Shown piece by piece: positions 35,097 to 42,877 of a DNA stretch of 64,000 nt. The position numbers were made by a program, and so were the translations under genes. Location of the stretch: positions 4,278,001 to 4,342,000 of the forward strand of contig NZ_CP108067.1 of the NCBI RefSeq assembly GCF_036178145.1, given 5' to 3'. This stretch comes from Streptomyces sp. NBC_00273. GTDB taxonomy: Bacteria > Actinomycetota > Actinomycetes > Streptomycetales > Streptomycetaceae. Within the stretch, counting starts at the first letter, position 1, and each line of letters starts with the position of its first letter. The notes under the pieces were generated by a model. That model ran no database searches and was not told the DNA's origin. It worked only from the letters and a program-made list of their open reading frames with translations.

Positions 35097-35301
35097 GTGA
35101 CGCAGTCCTCCGTCGAGCAAGCGGGCCCGGGACTGGTAGGACCTCCCCGAGCCACCGCTGGGGCGTCCCCAGCCGCGCATCGCTTCGTAAGGCTGCGGAC
35201 GGCTGCCGGTCACAATGGCGCAACATCCCGGAGCCGAGCGCAACTGTCCACGCACGCGGAGCATCACCTAGATACACGACGTAGAAACCGGGGGGACTGC
35301 A

Positions 35302-36183
35302 ATGCAGCGCCAGAGAGTCATAATCCGCACGATCGGGGTGGCAACCGCCGTCGCACTCGCCGCGACCGCCTGCGGACCGCAGAAGACGGAGCCCGTCGCC
35401 GCCTCCTCGGTTTCGTCCTCGCCCACGGCGGGCAGCTCCCCCGAAGCATCCCCCTCCACCGACAACAAGCCCGGCGAGGCCTCGGCATCGCCGTCCGCCT
35501 CCGCCTCCGCTTCCGCGTCGGCCTCCCCCTCGTCCTCCCCTTCGCCGTCGGTGAAGCAGATCATGGCCAACGGCGACGAGAGCGAGCAGGTGCGCGAGCT
35601 CCAGGCCCGGCTGCGCCAGCTCAGGCTGATGTCGGTCGCACCGACCGGCTTCTACGGCTCCAAGACGACCGCCGCGGTCAAGTCCTTCCAGTCGAAGCAC
35701 GGGCTGAACGGGACCGGCTCGGTCGACGAGGCCACCTGGAAGAAGATCCAGAGCGACAGCAAGAAGCCCACCGCCGACGAGCTGCGTCCCGCGACCGTCA
35801 ACGAGGTCGCCGCTCCGGACCCGCGCTGCATGCAGGGCCGCGTCATGTGCATCAGCAAGGAGAGCCGCACGCTCGCCTGGATGATCGACGGCAAGGTCGT
35901 CTCGACGATGGACGTGCGCTTCGGCTCCGAGAACACCCCGACCCGTGAGGGCGTGTTCGACGTGGGCTGGAAGGCCAAGGAGTGGACGTCGACGATCTAC
36001 CACACGCCGATGCCGTACGCGATGTTCTTCAGCGGCGGCCAGGCCGTGCACTTCTCGGCCGACTTCGCGGCCCGTGGCTACAACGGGGCCTCGCACGGCT
36101 GCGTGAACGTCCGGGACAAGGGCAAGCTGTCGGCGCTGTTCGACCAGGTGCAGGTCGGCGACAAGGTCGTCGTCTACTGGTGA
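35302..36183 (+). CDS. L,D-transpeptidase lipoprotein with peptidoglycan-binding domain
   Basis: 293 aa envelope enzyme. Lipobox Cys in LAATACGPQ, then a long Ser/Pro/Ala linker to about residue 88. A PG_binding_1 repeat (DESEQVRELQARLRQLRLM, GFYGSKTTAAVKSFQSKHGL) is followed by the YkuD domain from about 170. The catalytic motif is AVHFSADF with ASHGCVNVRD (His, Ser-His-Gly-Cys). GGGGGA is 6 bases before the ATG. It is distinct from the L,D-transpeptidase at 11838, which has SGGCVN and a non-lipidated signal. It makes 3-3 cross-links in peptidoglycan. Confidence 0.9.
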   Translation: MQRQRVIIRTIGVATAVALAATACGPQKTEPVAASSVSSSPTAGSSPEASPSTDNKPGEASASPSASASASASASPSSSPSPSVKQIMANGDESEQVRELQARLRQLRLMSVAPTGFYGSKTTAAVKSFQSKHGLNGTGSVDEATWKKIQSDSKKPTADELRPATVNEVAAPDPRCMQGRVMCISKESRTLAWMIDGKVVSTMDVRFGSENTPTREGVFDVGWKAKEWTSTIYHTPMPYAMFFSGGQAVHFSADFAARGYNGASHGCVNVRDKGKLSALFDQVQVGDKVVVYW

Positions 36184-36258
36184 GGCCCGCCGGGCCGGGG
36201 GCGGGACCGGTGTCCGGTCCCGCGGAGCCCGTGCCCGCGACAGGCAGGAAGCAAGCAA

Positions 36259-36285
36259 GAAGCCCGAGGCATCGCCTCGGGCTTC
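36259..36285 (+). terminator. terminator of the L,D-transpeptidase gene
   Basis: 12-bp perfect stem GAAGCCCGAGGC with loop ATC, followed by ctcggtttcc. The rest of 36184-36469 shows no gene. Confidence 0.85.
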
Positions 36286-36469
36286 CTCGGTTTCCGGTCC
36301 GAACGTAATGGGCGCGGGCAGGGCCGGGGGAACGTGCCCCGCCCGCGCCGGTTGCGCAGAGCCCAGGGGTACGGGGGGAACCCCGGCTCATGCGCGGCCG
36401 ATGACCAGTCGGCTCGATATGTACTGCGCCACCGGTTCGAAAAGTGTTACTGGCAGCTCAGCGCACGTA

Positions 36470-37519
36470 TCAGCGGCCGGTGCGCAGGTCGGTCGAACCC
36501 CGCGGAATCGTCGGCGTCAGGGTCGGCGCCCTGAGCGTCCCGCCCAGCTGGGTGCCGCTGCGCTTACCGCCGGAGCCCCCGTCGTCGAGCACCGACTTGC
36601 AGTAGTCCGGGATCCGGGTGAGGCCGTTGGCCAGGCGCGAGAGCCGCTCGCGGCGGGCCTCGTCGAGCCGGCCCGCCTTGAAGTCCGTGCAGAGGTCAGC
36701 GACCTTGAGACGGTTCTCGCCGTCGCGGTCGCGGTCCTTGCCGGCCGTGTCGCCGCCACCGAAGGTGTCCCGGGTGCCGTCCTTGCTGCCCGTGCCGCCC
36801 GTGGCTCCCGTGGCTCCCGTGCTGCCCTGGACGTCCTTGCCCGAGCCGGCCGGCGCCGACGAGCCCGCGGAGGTGCCGGCGCCCGCGCCGGTCCCGGGCG
36901 TCGCGGCGCGCCCGTCCGTACCGGTCGGCTGCGGCGTTCCCGGGACGGGCGTCGGATTCGAGCCACTCGGCAGCGGGGTGGGCGTGGGCTTCGGGCTGGC
37001 GCTCGGCGCTCCGCTGCCGATGCCCGGGGCCGGGTCCTCGCCGGCGCTCACGGACATCGCCGGACCGGGTCCCGCGCTGTCGTGCCGGGGCCGCTCCAGC
37101 AGCCCGGCGCCCGCCGCGGCGGCCAGTCCGCCGACGGCGACACTGGCCAGGGCCGCCGCCAGGCCGAAGCTCACGGCCCGGCCGCGCCGGGGCGCGGGCC
37201 CGGGCACGATGCGGCCGAGGTCGACCAGGGGTTCTACGGACGCGGCGGCCACGGAAGACACCGCGGAAGGAACCGCGGCAGGGCGCGGGCCACCGCGCGC
37301 CGTGCGGAAGGCGGCCACCGCCGCGGCCTCACCGGGCAGTTCCGTGCCCGCGGGCAGCGGAGCGTTCACGCCGCCCAGGGCGTCCAGGGCGGCACGCAGC
37401 CGGGCGGCCTCGTTGCGGGCACGCTGATCGGCGGCCGGCCCCACAGGTTCCACCGGTTCGCCGCGCAGCAGTTCTTCCGCAGCGGCTTCGTCCAGCCACC
37501 TGTTGCGCTCGTCGGCCAT
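36470..37519 (-). CDS. anti-sigma-factor-like membrane protein
   Basis: 349 aa. A cytosolic N-terminal domain of about 110 residues (RWLDEAAAEELLRGEPVEP, AARLRAALDALGG) lies before one transmembrane helix (VSFGLAAALASVAVGGLAAAAGAGLL, about 115-140). A long Pro/Ser/Gly/Thr-rich extracytoplasmic stretch ends in a small domain with two Cys (VADLCTDFKAGRLDEARRERLSRLANG, IPDYCKSVL). No ZAS zinc motif is visible. The ATG overlaps the sigma-factor stop by one base (TGATG), the coupling typical of sigma/anti-sigma pairs, so a role in holding that sigma factor is inferred. AAGGA lies 7 bases before the start. Confidence 0.75.
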   Translation of the reverse strand: MADERNRWLDEAAAEELLRGEPVEPVGPAADQRARNEAARLRAALDALGGVNAPLPAGTELPGEAAAVAAFRTARGGPRPAAVPSAVSSVAAASVEPLVDLGRIVPGPAPRRGRAVSFGLAAALASVAVGGLAAAAGAGLLERPRHDSAGPGPAMSVSAGEDPAPGIGSGAPSASPKPTPTPLPSGSNPTPVPGTPQPTGTDGRAATPGTGAGAGTSAGSSAPAGSGKDVQGSTGATGATGGTGSKDGTRDTFGGGDTAGKDRDRDGENRLKVADLCTDFKAGRLDEARRERLSRLANGLTRIPDYCKSVLDDGGSGGKRSGTQLGGTLRAPTLTPTIPRGSTDLRTGR

Positions 37520-38280
37520 CACATGTCCTTCTGCGTCCGCCAACGTGAATCCGTCACACCGGTTTGTTCTACGAAGCCCCCGCTCCGGCCACGCTGCGCG
37601 GGTACGGCGTCGAGATCCCTCCCGCCCCCGCCGCCCCATGCCTGGCCACGGGCATTATGGCCGACCGTCGGAGCGGGATCCGATCCGGTGTCCGGGTCCG
37701 GCTCGAAGCCGCCCTCCGGACCGAGCAGCTCGGCCAGCTTCTTCAGGCCCCGATGGGCCGCGGTCCGTACGGCGCCGGGCCGCTTGCCCAGGGTCTCGGC
37801 CGCGCTCTTGGCGTCCAGCCCGACCACGACGCGCAGGACGACGGCCTCGGCCTGGTCCTGCGGCAGCTGCGCGATGAGCGCCATGGTCCGCCCGGTGGAG
37901 AGGGACTCCATGGCCGCGCCGGCGGTGTCGCACTCGGCGGCCCAGCTCGTCAGCTCGGTGTCGTCGCCGCCGATGGCGGGGCGGCGGCCGCGCATGCGGA
38001 TGTGGTCGAGGGCGCGGTTGCGGGCGATGCGGGCCGCCCAACCGCGGAAGCGGTCGGCGTCGCCGGTGAAGGAGTCGAGGTCGCGGGCGATCTGCAACCA
38101 GGCTTCCGAGGTCACGTCCTCCGCGTCGCCGTCCCCGACGAGCGTGCGTACGTACCCGAGCAGCCGTGGGTGCACGGCGCGGTACACAGCACGGAACGCG
38201 TTCTCGTCGCCGTCCTGTGCCGCGAGCACCGCGGCGGTCAGCTCCGCGTCGTCCCCCAGCAAAGTCCCCAACCCGTTCAC
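37519..38280 (-). CDS. ECF RNA polymerase sigma factor
   Basis: About 253 aa. Region 2 covers residues 20-95 (AAQDGDENAFRAVYRAVHPRLLGYVRTLVGDGDAEDVTSEAWLQIARDL, FRGWAARIARNRALDHIR). Region 4 covers about 130-180 (LPQDQAEAVVLRVVVGLDAKSAAETLGKRPGAVRTAAHRGLKKLAEL). A 70-residue Gly/Asp-rich tail is added beyond region 4. It is translationally coupled to the membrane protein downstream, its probable anti-sigma. The GTG at 38280 is chosen; an in-frame TTG at 38301 is the alternative. Confidence 0.85.
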   Translation of the reverse strand: MNGLGTLLGDDAELTAAVLAAQDGDENAFRAVYRAVHPRLLGYVRTLVGDGDAEDVTSEAWLQIARDLDSFTGDADRFRGWAARIARNRALDHIRMRGRRPAIGGDDTELTSWAAECDTAGAAMESLSTGRTMALIAQLPQDQAEAVVLRVVVGLDAKSAAETLGKRPGAVRTAAHRGLKKLAELLGPEGGFEPDPDTGSDPAPTVGHNARGQAWGGGGGRDLDAVPAQRGRSGGFVEQTGVTDSRWRTQKDM

Positions 38281-38602
38281 TGTCCTGTACGTGTGGCGCA
38301 AATCAGCACGTTACGGCTTTCAAGCACCTCTCGTCCACGAGTGATACAACGCGCAACCAGTCCTGTGCGGAGCGAGGTGTGACACAAAACGCACCCGAGG
38401 CGCTGACAGGGGTACGGGCTTGTCGCACGAGCCCGTGACGGATGGCGACCGGGGCCTCTCCTGTGGGGGGTGGCGGCCTCGGTCGCCCTCCCCTTCCCGG
38501 GGCCCTCACCATGCCTGCCCGTGGCGCTCACGTCATCCTTTCGACTCACTTCCGGGTGAAATCCCCGAATCGGTACGACACACCCTGCCCTGCGTCGATA
38601 GC
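38281..38602. other. 322-bp divergent intergenic region
   Basis: It lies between the ECF sigma gene (minus) and the OHCU decarboxylase gene (plus). It contains scattered AT-richer words (cacgttacggctttc, gtgatacaacgc, gacacaaaacgc) that may be promoter elements. No gene or strong hairpin recognised. Confidence 0.4.
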
Positions 38603-39235
38603 GTGGCGGTACACCCCCGCCGCGGCCCGAGGAGCCCCCTGCTGTCCAGCCACCTTCCGGCACAGGCCCCAGGGCGCACCTCCCGGACCGGATCCGGAGG
38701 AAGCTCCGCCCCTCCTCACGGCTTCGGACTGGCTCGGTTCAACGCCCTGTCCCCCGAAGCCGCCCGGGCCGTCCTGCTGCACTGCTGCGGAAGCCGGCGC
38801 TGGGCGCACCGGGTGGCGGTGCACCGCCCCTACCCGGATGCCGCGACCCTGCTCGCCGCCGCCGACGAGGCCTCGTACGACCTCTCGCAGGGCGACCTGA
38901 CCGAGGCGCTGGCCGCGGAGTGCTCGGCGGAGCTGGACCACGGTGCTCCGTACGCCGCACTCCTGGCCCTCGACGCGGCCCACGCGGAGTACGAACGGAA
39001 GTTCGGCCACGCCTTCGTGATCTGCCTCGACGGGCACCCGCCGGAGGAGCAGGCCGACCAGTTGCTGGGCGCGATCCGCCGGAGGATGGGCCACGAGGTC
39101 GACGAGGAGCGCTCGATCTCCGCGGACGAGCTGCGCCGTGTCGCACGGGCCCGGCTCTTGGATCTGACACGCTGGCTGACCTCGCCGGATGGGCTGACTG
39201 CCACGGAAATCGGGCTATTCGCCCCTGTGGGATAG
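38603..39235 (+). CDS. OHCU decarboxylase family protein (urate breakdown)
   Basis: About 210 aa; the start is uncertain and a GTG at 38603 is assumed. The domain runs from FNALSPEAARAVLLHCCGSRRWAHRVAVHRPYPD to ADELRRVARARLLDL. The 2-oxo-4-hydroxy-4-carboxy-5-ureidoimidazoline decarboxylase pattern is FNALSPxxA, W(A)xxVAxxRP, DLxEALA.. and the segment KFGHAFVICLDG with the basic-aromatic site. This enzyme turns the urate oxidation product into S-allantoin. The usual catalytic His in the HP region reads VHRPYPD here, so activity is uncertain. No other urate gene is adjacent. Confidence 0.7.
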   Translation: MAVHPRRGPRSPLLSSHLPAQAPGRTSRTGSGGSSAPPHGFGLARFNALSPEAARAVLLHCCGSRRWAHRVAVHRPYPDAATLLAAADEASYDLSQGDLTEALAAECSAELDHGAPYAALLALDAAHAEYERKFGHAFVICLDGHPPEEQADQLLGAIRRRMGHEVDEERSISADELRRVARARLLDLTRWLTSPDGLTATEIGLFAPVG

Positions 39236-39387
39236 CCCGTACGTGCCTGTTTGATCACACCGATGGCCCCCGCGCAAGGGAACCGACAAAGCGTCGCTAC
39301 GATGTCCGGGGCCGGAGGACCGTACCCGGCCGGGCCCGACCGACAAAGAAGCCGGCTGGCCCCCGCCCCGCTTCCGGAGGGTTTTCC

Positions 39388-39768
39388 GTGCCGGCTGGAA
39401 CGTTGTACCGCGGCCGGGAAGGAATGTGGTCCTGGGTGGCTCATCGAGTCACCGGCGTCCTCATCTTCTTCTTCCTGTTCGTACACGTCCTCGACACCGC
39501 TCTCGTCCGCGTCTCCCCCGAGGCGTACGACGATGTCGTGGCTACCTACAAGACTCCGATCGTCGCGCTGCTGGAGTACGGCCTCGTCGCCGCCATCCTG
39601 TTCCACGCGCTCAACGGTCTCCGTGTCATCGCCGTGGACTTCTGGTCCAAGGGCCCGCGCTACCAGAAGCAGATGCTCTGGACCGTCGTGGGCATCTGGG
39701 TCGTGATGATGGCCATGGCCCTCTACCCCGTACTGGGCCACGCCTACCTTGAACTGTTCGGGAAGTGA
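39388..39768 (+). CDS. sdhC: succinate dehydrogenase cytochrome b556 subunit
   Basis: 126 aa membrane anchor with three helices. WSWVAHRVTGVLIFFFLFVHVLDTALVRV carries the SdhC signature His-Arg-x-T-G and a haem-ligand His (FVHVLD). LFHALNGLRVIAVDFW near 70-85 has a second conserved His. It binds haem b and menaquinone for the SdhAB catalytic head. The GTG at 39388 is preceded by GGAGGG at 39376. First gene of sdhCDAB, separated from sdhD by 5 bases. Confidence 0.93.
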   Translation: MPAGTLYRGREGMWSWVAHRVTGVLIFFFLFVHVLDTALVRVSPEAYDDVVATYKTPIVALLEYGLVAAILFHALNGLRVIAVDFWSKGPRYQKQMLWTVVGIWVVMMAMALYPVLGHAYLELFGK

Positions 39769-39773
39769 CACGC

Positions 39774-40256
39774 ATGTCTTCTGACACTTCTTTCGAAAAG
39801 GGCGTCGGCGGCGTGGAGGGCGTTTCCCTCTACGACGTGGACAACCCGGCGCCTTACATCGAGGCCCCGCGCAAGCGGACCGGCAAGACCCCGCGCTCGA
39901 CCCGCGGGAACTTCGAGATGGTCGCGTGGCTCTTCATGCGCCTCTCGGGCATCGTGCTCGTCGTCCTGGTCATCGGCCACCTCGTGATCCAGCTGGTGCT
40001 CGACGGCGGCGTGTCCAAGATCGGCTTCGCCTTCGTGGCCGGCCGCTGGGCTTCCCCGTTCTGGCAGGTCTGGGACCTGCTGATGCTGTGGCTGGCCATG
40101 CTGCACGGCGCCAACGGTCTGCGTACCGTCATCAACGACTACGCGGAGCGTGCCAACACGCGGCTGTGGCTGAAGGGCCTGCTCTACACCGCCACGGTGT
40201 TCACCATCCTTCTGGGCACGCTGGTGATCTTCACCTTCGACCCGAACATCCGCTAG
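39774..40256 (+). CDS. sdhD: succinate dehydrogenase hydrophobic anchor subunit
   Basis: 160 aa. About 45 cytosolic residues are followed by three helices. FEMVAWLFMRLSGIVLVVLVIGHLVIQLVLDG supplies the R-x-S-G-I quinone-site segment and a haem-ligand His (GHLVIQ). MLHGANGLRTVINDY near 110-125 is the anchor motif. GGAAG precedes the ATG at 39774. Together with SdhC it anchors complex II in the cytoplasmic membrane. Confidence 0.93.
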   Translation: MSSDTSFEKGVGGVEGVSLYDVDNPAPYIEAPRKRTGKTPRSTRGNFEMVAWLFMRLSGIVLVVLVIGHLVIQLVLDGGVSKIGFAFVAGRWASPFWQVWDLLMLWLAMLHGANGLRTVINDYAERANTRLWLKGLLYTATVFTILLGTLVIFTFDPNIR

Positions 40257-40279
40257 GCAACGGGGCTGAGGCGAAACCA

Positions 40280-42034
40280 ATGAAGATCCACAAGTACGAC
40301 ACCGTCATCGTCGGCGCAGGTGGCGCGGGCATGCGCGCCGCCATCGAGTCGACGAAGCGCAGCCGCACCGCCGTGCTGACGAAGCTGTACCCCACCCGCT
40401 CCCACACGGGCGCCGCGCAGGGCGGCATGGCCGCCGCGCTGGCCAACGTGGAAGAGGACAACTGGGAGTGGCACACCTTCGACACGGTCAAGGGCGGTGA
40501 CTACCTGGTCGACCAGGACGCCGCCGAGATCCTGGCGAAGGAGGCCATCGACGCCGTCCTCGACCTGGAGAAGATGGGCCTGCCGTTCAACCGCACCCCG
40601 GACGGCACCATCGACCAGCGCCGCTTCGGCGGTCACTCGCGCAACCACGGCGAGGCCCCGGTCCGCCGGTCCTGCTACGCCGCGGACCGCACCGGTCACA
40701 TGATCCTCCAGACGCTGTACCAGAACTGCGTCAAGGAGGGCGTGGAGTTCTTCAACGAGTTCTACGTCCTGGACCAGCTCCTGGTCGAGGAGGACGGCGT
40801 CAAGAAGTCGGCCGGTGTGGTCGCGTACGAGCTCGCCACCGGCGAGATCCACGTGTTCCAGGCCAAGGCCGTCATCTACGCCTCCGGCGGCACCGGCAAG
40901 TTCTTCAAGGTGACCTCCAACGCGCACACCCTCACGGGTGACGGCCAGGCGGCCTGCTACCGCCGCGGCCTGCCGCTGGAGGACATGGAGTTCTTCCAGT
41001 TCCACCCGACGGGCATCTGGCGCATGGGCATCCTGCTGACGGAGGGCGCCCGCGGTGAGGGCGGCATCCTCCGCAACAAGGACGGCGAGCGCTTCATGGA
41101 GAAGTACGCGCCGGTCATGAAGGACCTCGCGTCCCGTGACGTCGTCTCGCGCTCCATCTACACCGAGATCCGCGAGGGCCGCGGCTGCGGTCCGGCCGGT
41201 GACCACGTGTACCTGGACCTGACGCACCTGCCGCCGGAGCAGCTCGACGCCAAGCTCCCGGACATCACCGAGTTCGCGCGCACCTACCTGGGCATCGAGC
41301 CGTACACGGACCCGATCCCGATCCAGCCCACCGCGCACTACGCCATGGGCGGCATCCCGACCAACGTCGAGGGTGAGGTCCTGTCGGACAACACCACCGT
41401 CGTCCCGGGCCTGTACGCGGCCGGCGAGGTCGCGTGCGTGTCGGTGCACGGCGCGAACCGCCTCGGCACCAACTCGCTGCTGGACATCAACGTCTTCGGC
41501 AAGCGCTCCGGCATCGCCGCCGCCAAGTACTCCCAGGAGAACGACTACGTCGAGCTCCCGGAGAACCCGGCGCAGCAGGTCGTCGACCTCGTCGAGCACC
41601 TGCGCAACTCCACGGGCAACGAGCGGGTCGCCGACCTGCGTCTAGAGCTCCAGGAGACGATGGACGCGTGCGTGATGGTGTTCCGTACGGAGCAGACCAT
41701 CAAGACCGCGGTCGAGAAGATCGCGGAGCTGCGCGAGCGCTACAAGAACGTGTCCGTCCAGGACAAGGGCAAGCGCTTCAACACGGACCTGCTGGAGGCC
41801 ATCGAGCTGGGCAACCTGCTCGACCTGGCCGAGGTCATGGCCGTGTCCGCGCTGGCGCGCAAGGAGTCCCGCGGCGGTCACTACCGCGAGGACTACCCGA
41901 ACCGCGACGACGTCAACTTCATGCGCCACACCATGGCGTACCGCGAGGTCGGCGCCGACGGCAAGGATTCCGTCCGCCTGGACTACAAGCCCGTCGTCGT
42001 CACCCGCTACCAGCCGATGGAGCGTAAGTACTGA
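40280..42034 (+). CDS. sdhA: succinate dehydrogenase flavoprotein subunit
   Basis: 584 aa catalytic subunit oxidising succinate to fumarate. The FAD Rossmann motif VIVGAGGAGMRAA sits at 9-21. The His that carries covalent FAD is H42 in TRSHTGAAQGG. EFFQFHPTGIW near 238 and RDVVSRSIYTEIREGRG near 280 hold substrate-binding His/Arg residues, and HGANRLGTNSLLD near 390 is the flavin-site tail. GAGG is 10 bases before the ATG, and the stop overlaps the sdhB start by one base. Confidence 0.97.
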   Translation: MKIHKYDTVIVGAGGAGMRAAIESTKRSRTAVLTKLYPTRSHTGAAQGGMAAALANVEEDNWEWHTFDTVKGGDYLVDQDAAEILAKEAIDAVLDLEKMGLPFNRTPDGTIDQRRFGGHSRNHGEAPVRRSCYAADRTGHMILQTLYQNCVKEGVEFFNEFYVLDQLLVEEDGVKKSAGVVAYELATGEIHVFQAKAVIYASGGTGKFFKVTSNAHTLTGDGQAACYRRGLPLEDMEFFQFHPTGIWRMGILLTEGARGEGGILRNKDGERFMEKYAPVMKDLASRDVVSRSIYTEIREGRGCGPAGDHVYLDLTHLPPEQLDAKLPDITEFARTYLGIEPYTDPIPIQPTAHYAMGGIPTNVEGEVLSDNTTVVPGLYAAGEVACVSVHGANRLGTNSLLDINVFGKRSGIAAAKYSQENDYVELPENPAQQVVDLVEHLRNSTGNERVADLRLELQETMDACVMVFRTEQTIKTAVEKIAELRERYKNVSVQDKGKRFNTDLLEAIELGNLLDLAEVMAVSALARKESRGGHYREDYPNRDDVNFMRHTMAYREVGADGKDSVRLDYKPVVVTRYQPMERKY

Positions 42035-42792
42035 TGGCCACCCCCACCCTGGACAAGATGGAGGCGGCGGCCGCCGCCTCGCCGTTCATCACGGTCACCT
42101 TCCGGATCCGCCGGTTCAACCCGGAGATCTCCGAGGAGTCGACCTGGCAGGACTTCCAGGTCGAGATCGACCCGAAGGAGCGCGTGCTCGACGGTCTCCA
42201 CAAGATCAAGTGGGACCTCGACGGCACGCTGACCTTCCGCCGCTCGTGCGCGCACGGCATCTGCGGCTCCGACGCGATGCGGATCAACGGCAAGAACAGG
42301 CTCGCCTGCAAGACGCTGATCAAGGACATCAACCCGGAGAAGCCGATCACCGTCGAGGCCATCAAGGGCCTCACGGTGATGAAGGACCTCGTCGTCGACA
42401 TGGAGCCCTTCTTCCAGGCGTACCGCGACGTCATGCCGTTCCTGGTCACCAAGGGCAACGAGCCGACGCGCGAGCGTCTGCAGTCCGCCGAGGACCGCGA
42501 GCGCTTCGACGACACCACCAAGTGCATCCTGTGCGCCGCGTGCACGTCCTCGTGCCCGGTGTTCTGGAACGACGGCCAGTACTTCGGCCCGGCGGCGATC
42601 GTCAACGCGCACCGCTTCATCTTCGACTCGCGTGACGAGGCCGGCGAGCAGCGGCTGGAGATCCTGAACGACAAGGACGGCGTGTGGCGCTGCCGCACGA
42701 CCTTCAACTGCACCGACGCGTGCCCGCGTGGCATCGAGGTCACGAAGGCGATCCAGGAAGTCAAGCGTGCACTGATCACGCGCCGCTTCTAG
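42034..42792 (+). CDS. sdhB: succinate dehydrogenase iron-sulfur subunit
   Basis: 252 aa. Ferredoxin-like N-terminal [2Fe-2S] domain with SCAHGICGSDAMRINGKN; Asp stands in the third ligand position, as in E. coli SdhB. The C-terminal domain has CILCAACTSSCPVFW for [4Fe-4S] and CTDACPRGI completing the [3Fe-4S]/[4Fe-4S] sets. Passes electrons from SdhA to the quinone site. Last gene of the operon, followed by a strong hairpin. Confidence 0.97.
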   Translation: MATPTLDKMEAAAAASPFITVTFRIRRFNPEISEESTWQDFQVEIDPKERVLDGLHKIKWDLDGTLTFRRSCAHGICGSDAMRINGKNRLACKTLIKDINPEKPITVEAIKGLTVMKDLVVDMEPFFQAYRDVMPFLVTKGNEPTRERLQSAEDRERFDDTTKCILCAACTSSCPVFWNDGQYFGPAAIVNAHRFIFDSRDEAGEQRLEILNDKDGVWRCRTTFNCTDACPRGIEVTKAIQEVKRALITRRF

Positions 42793-42825
42793 CCTTCTCG
42801 ACGCGCGACTCCGTCCGTCGGTCTC

Positions 42826-42858
42826 GGCCCCGTCCCCGGTTCGTCCGGGGGCGGGGCC
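42826..42858 (+). terminator. terminator of sdhCDAB
   Basis: 14-bp stem GGCCCCGTCCCCGG with one G-T pair, loop TTCGT, 33 bases past the sdhB stop. It lies between convergent genes and may act both ways. Confidence 0.85.
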
Positions 42859-42877
42859 TTCGACGTTGCCCGGGACC

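Noticed and set aside
40253..41599. 448-codon open frame opposite sdhA
   Set aside because: High-GC mirror frame: Val/Asp/Gly/Arg-rich, no domain, fully covered by the strongly coding sdhA on the other strand.
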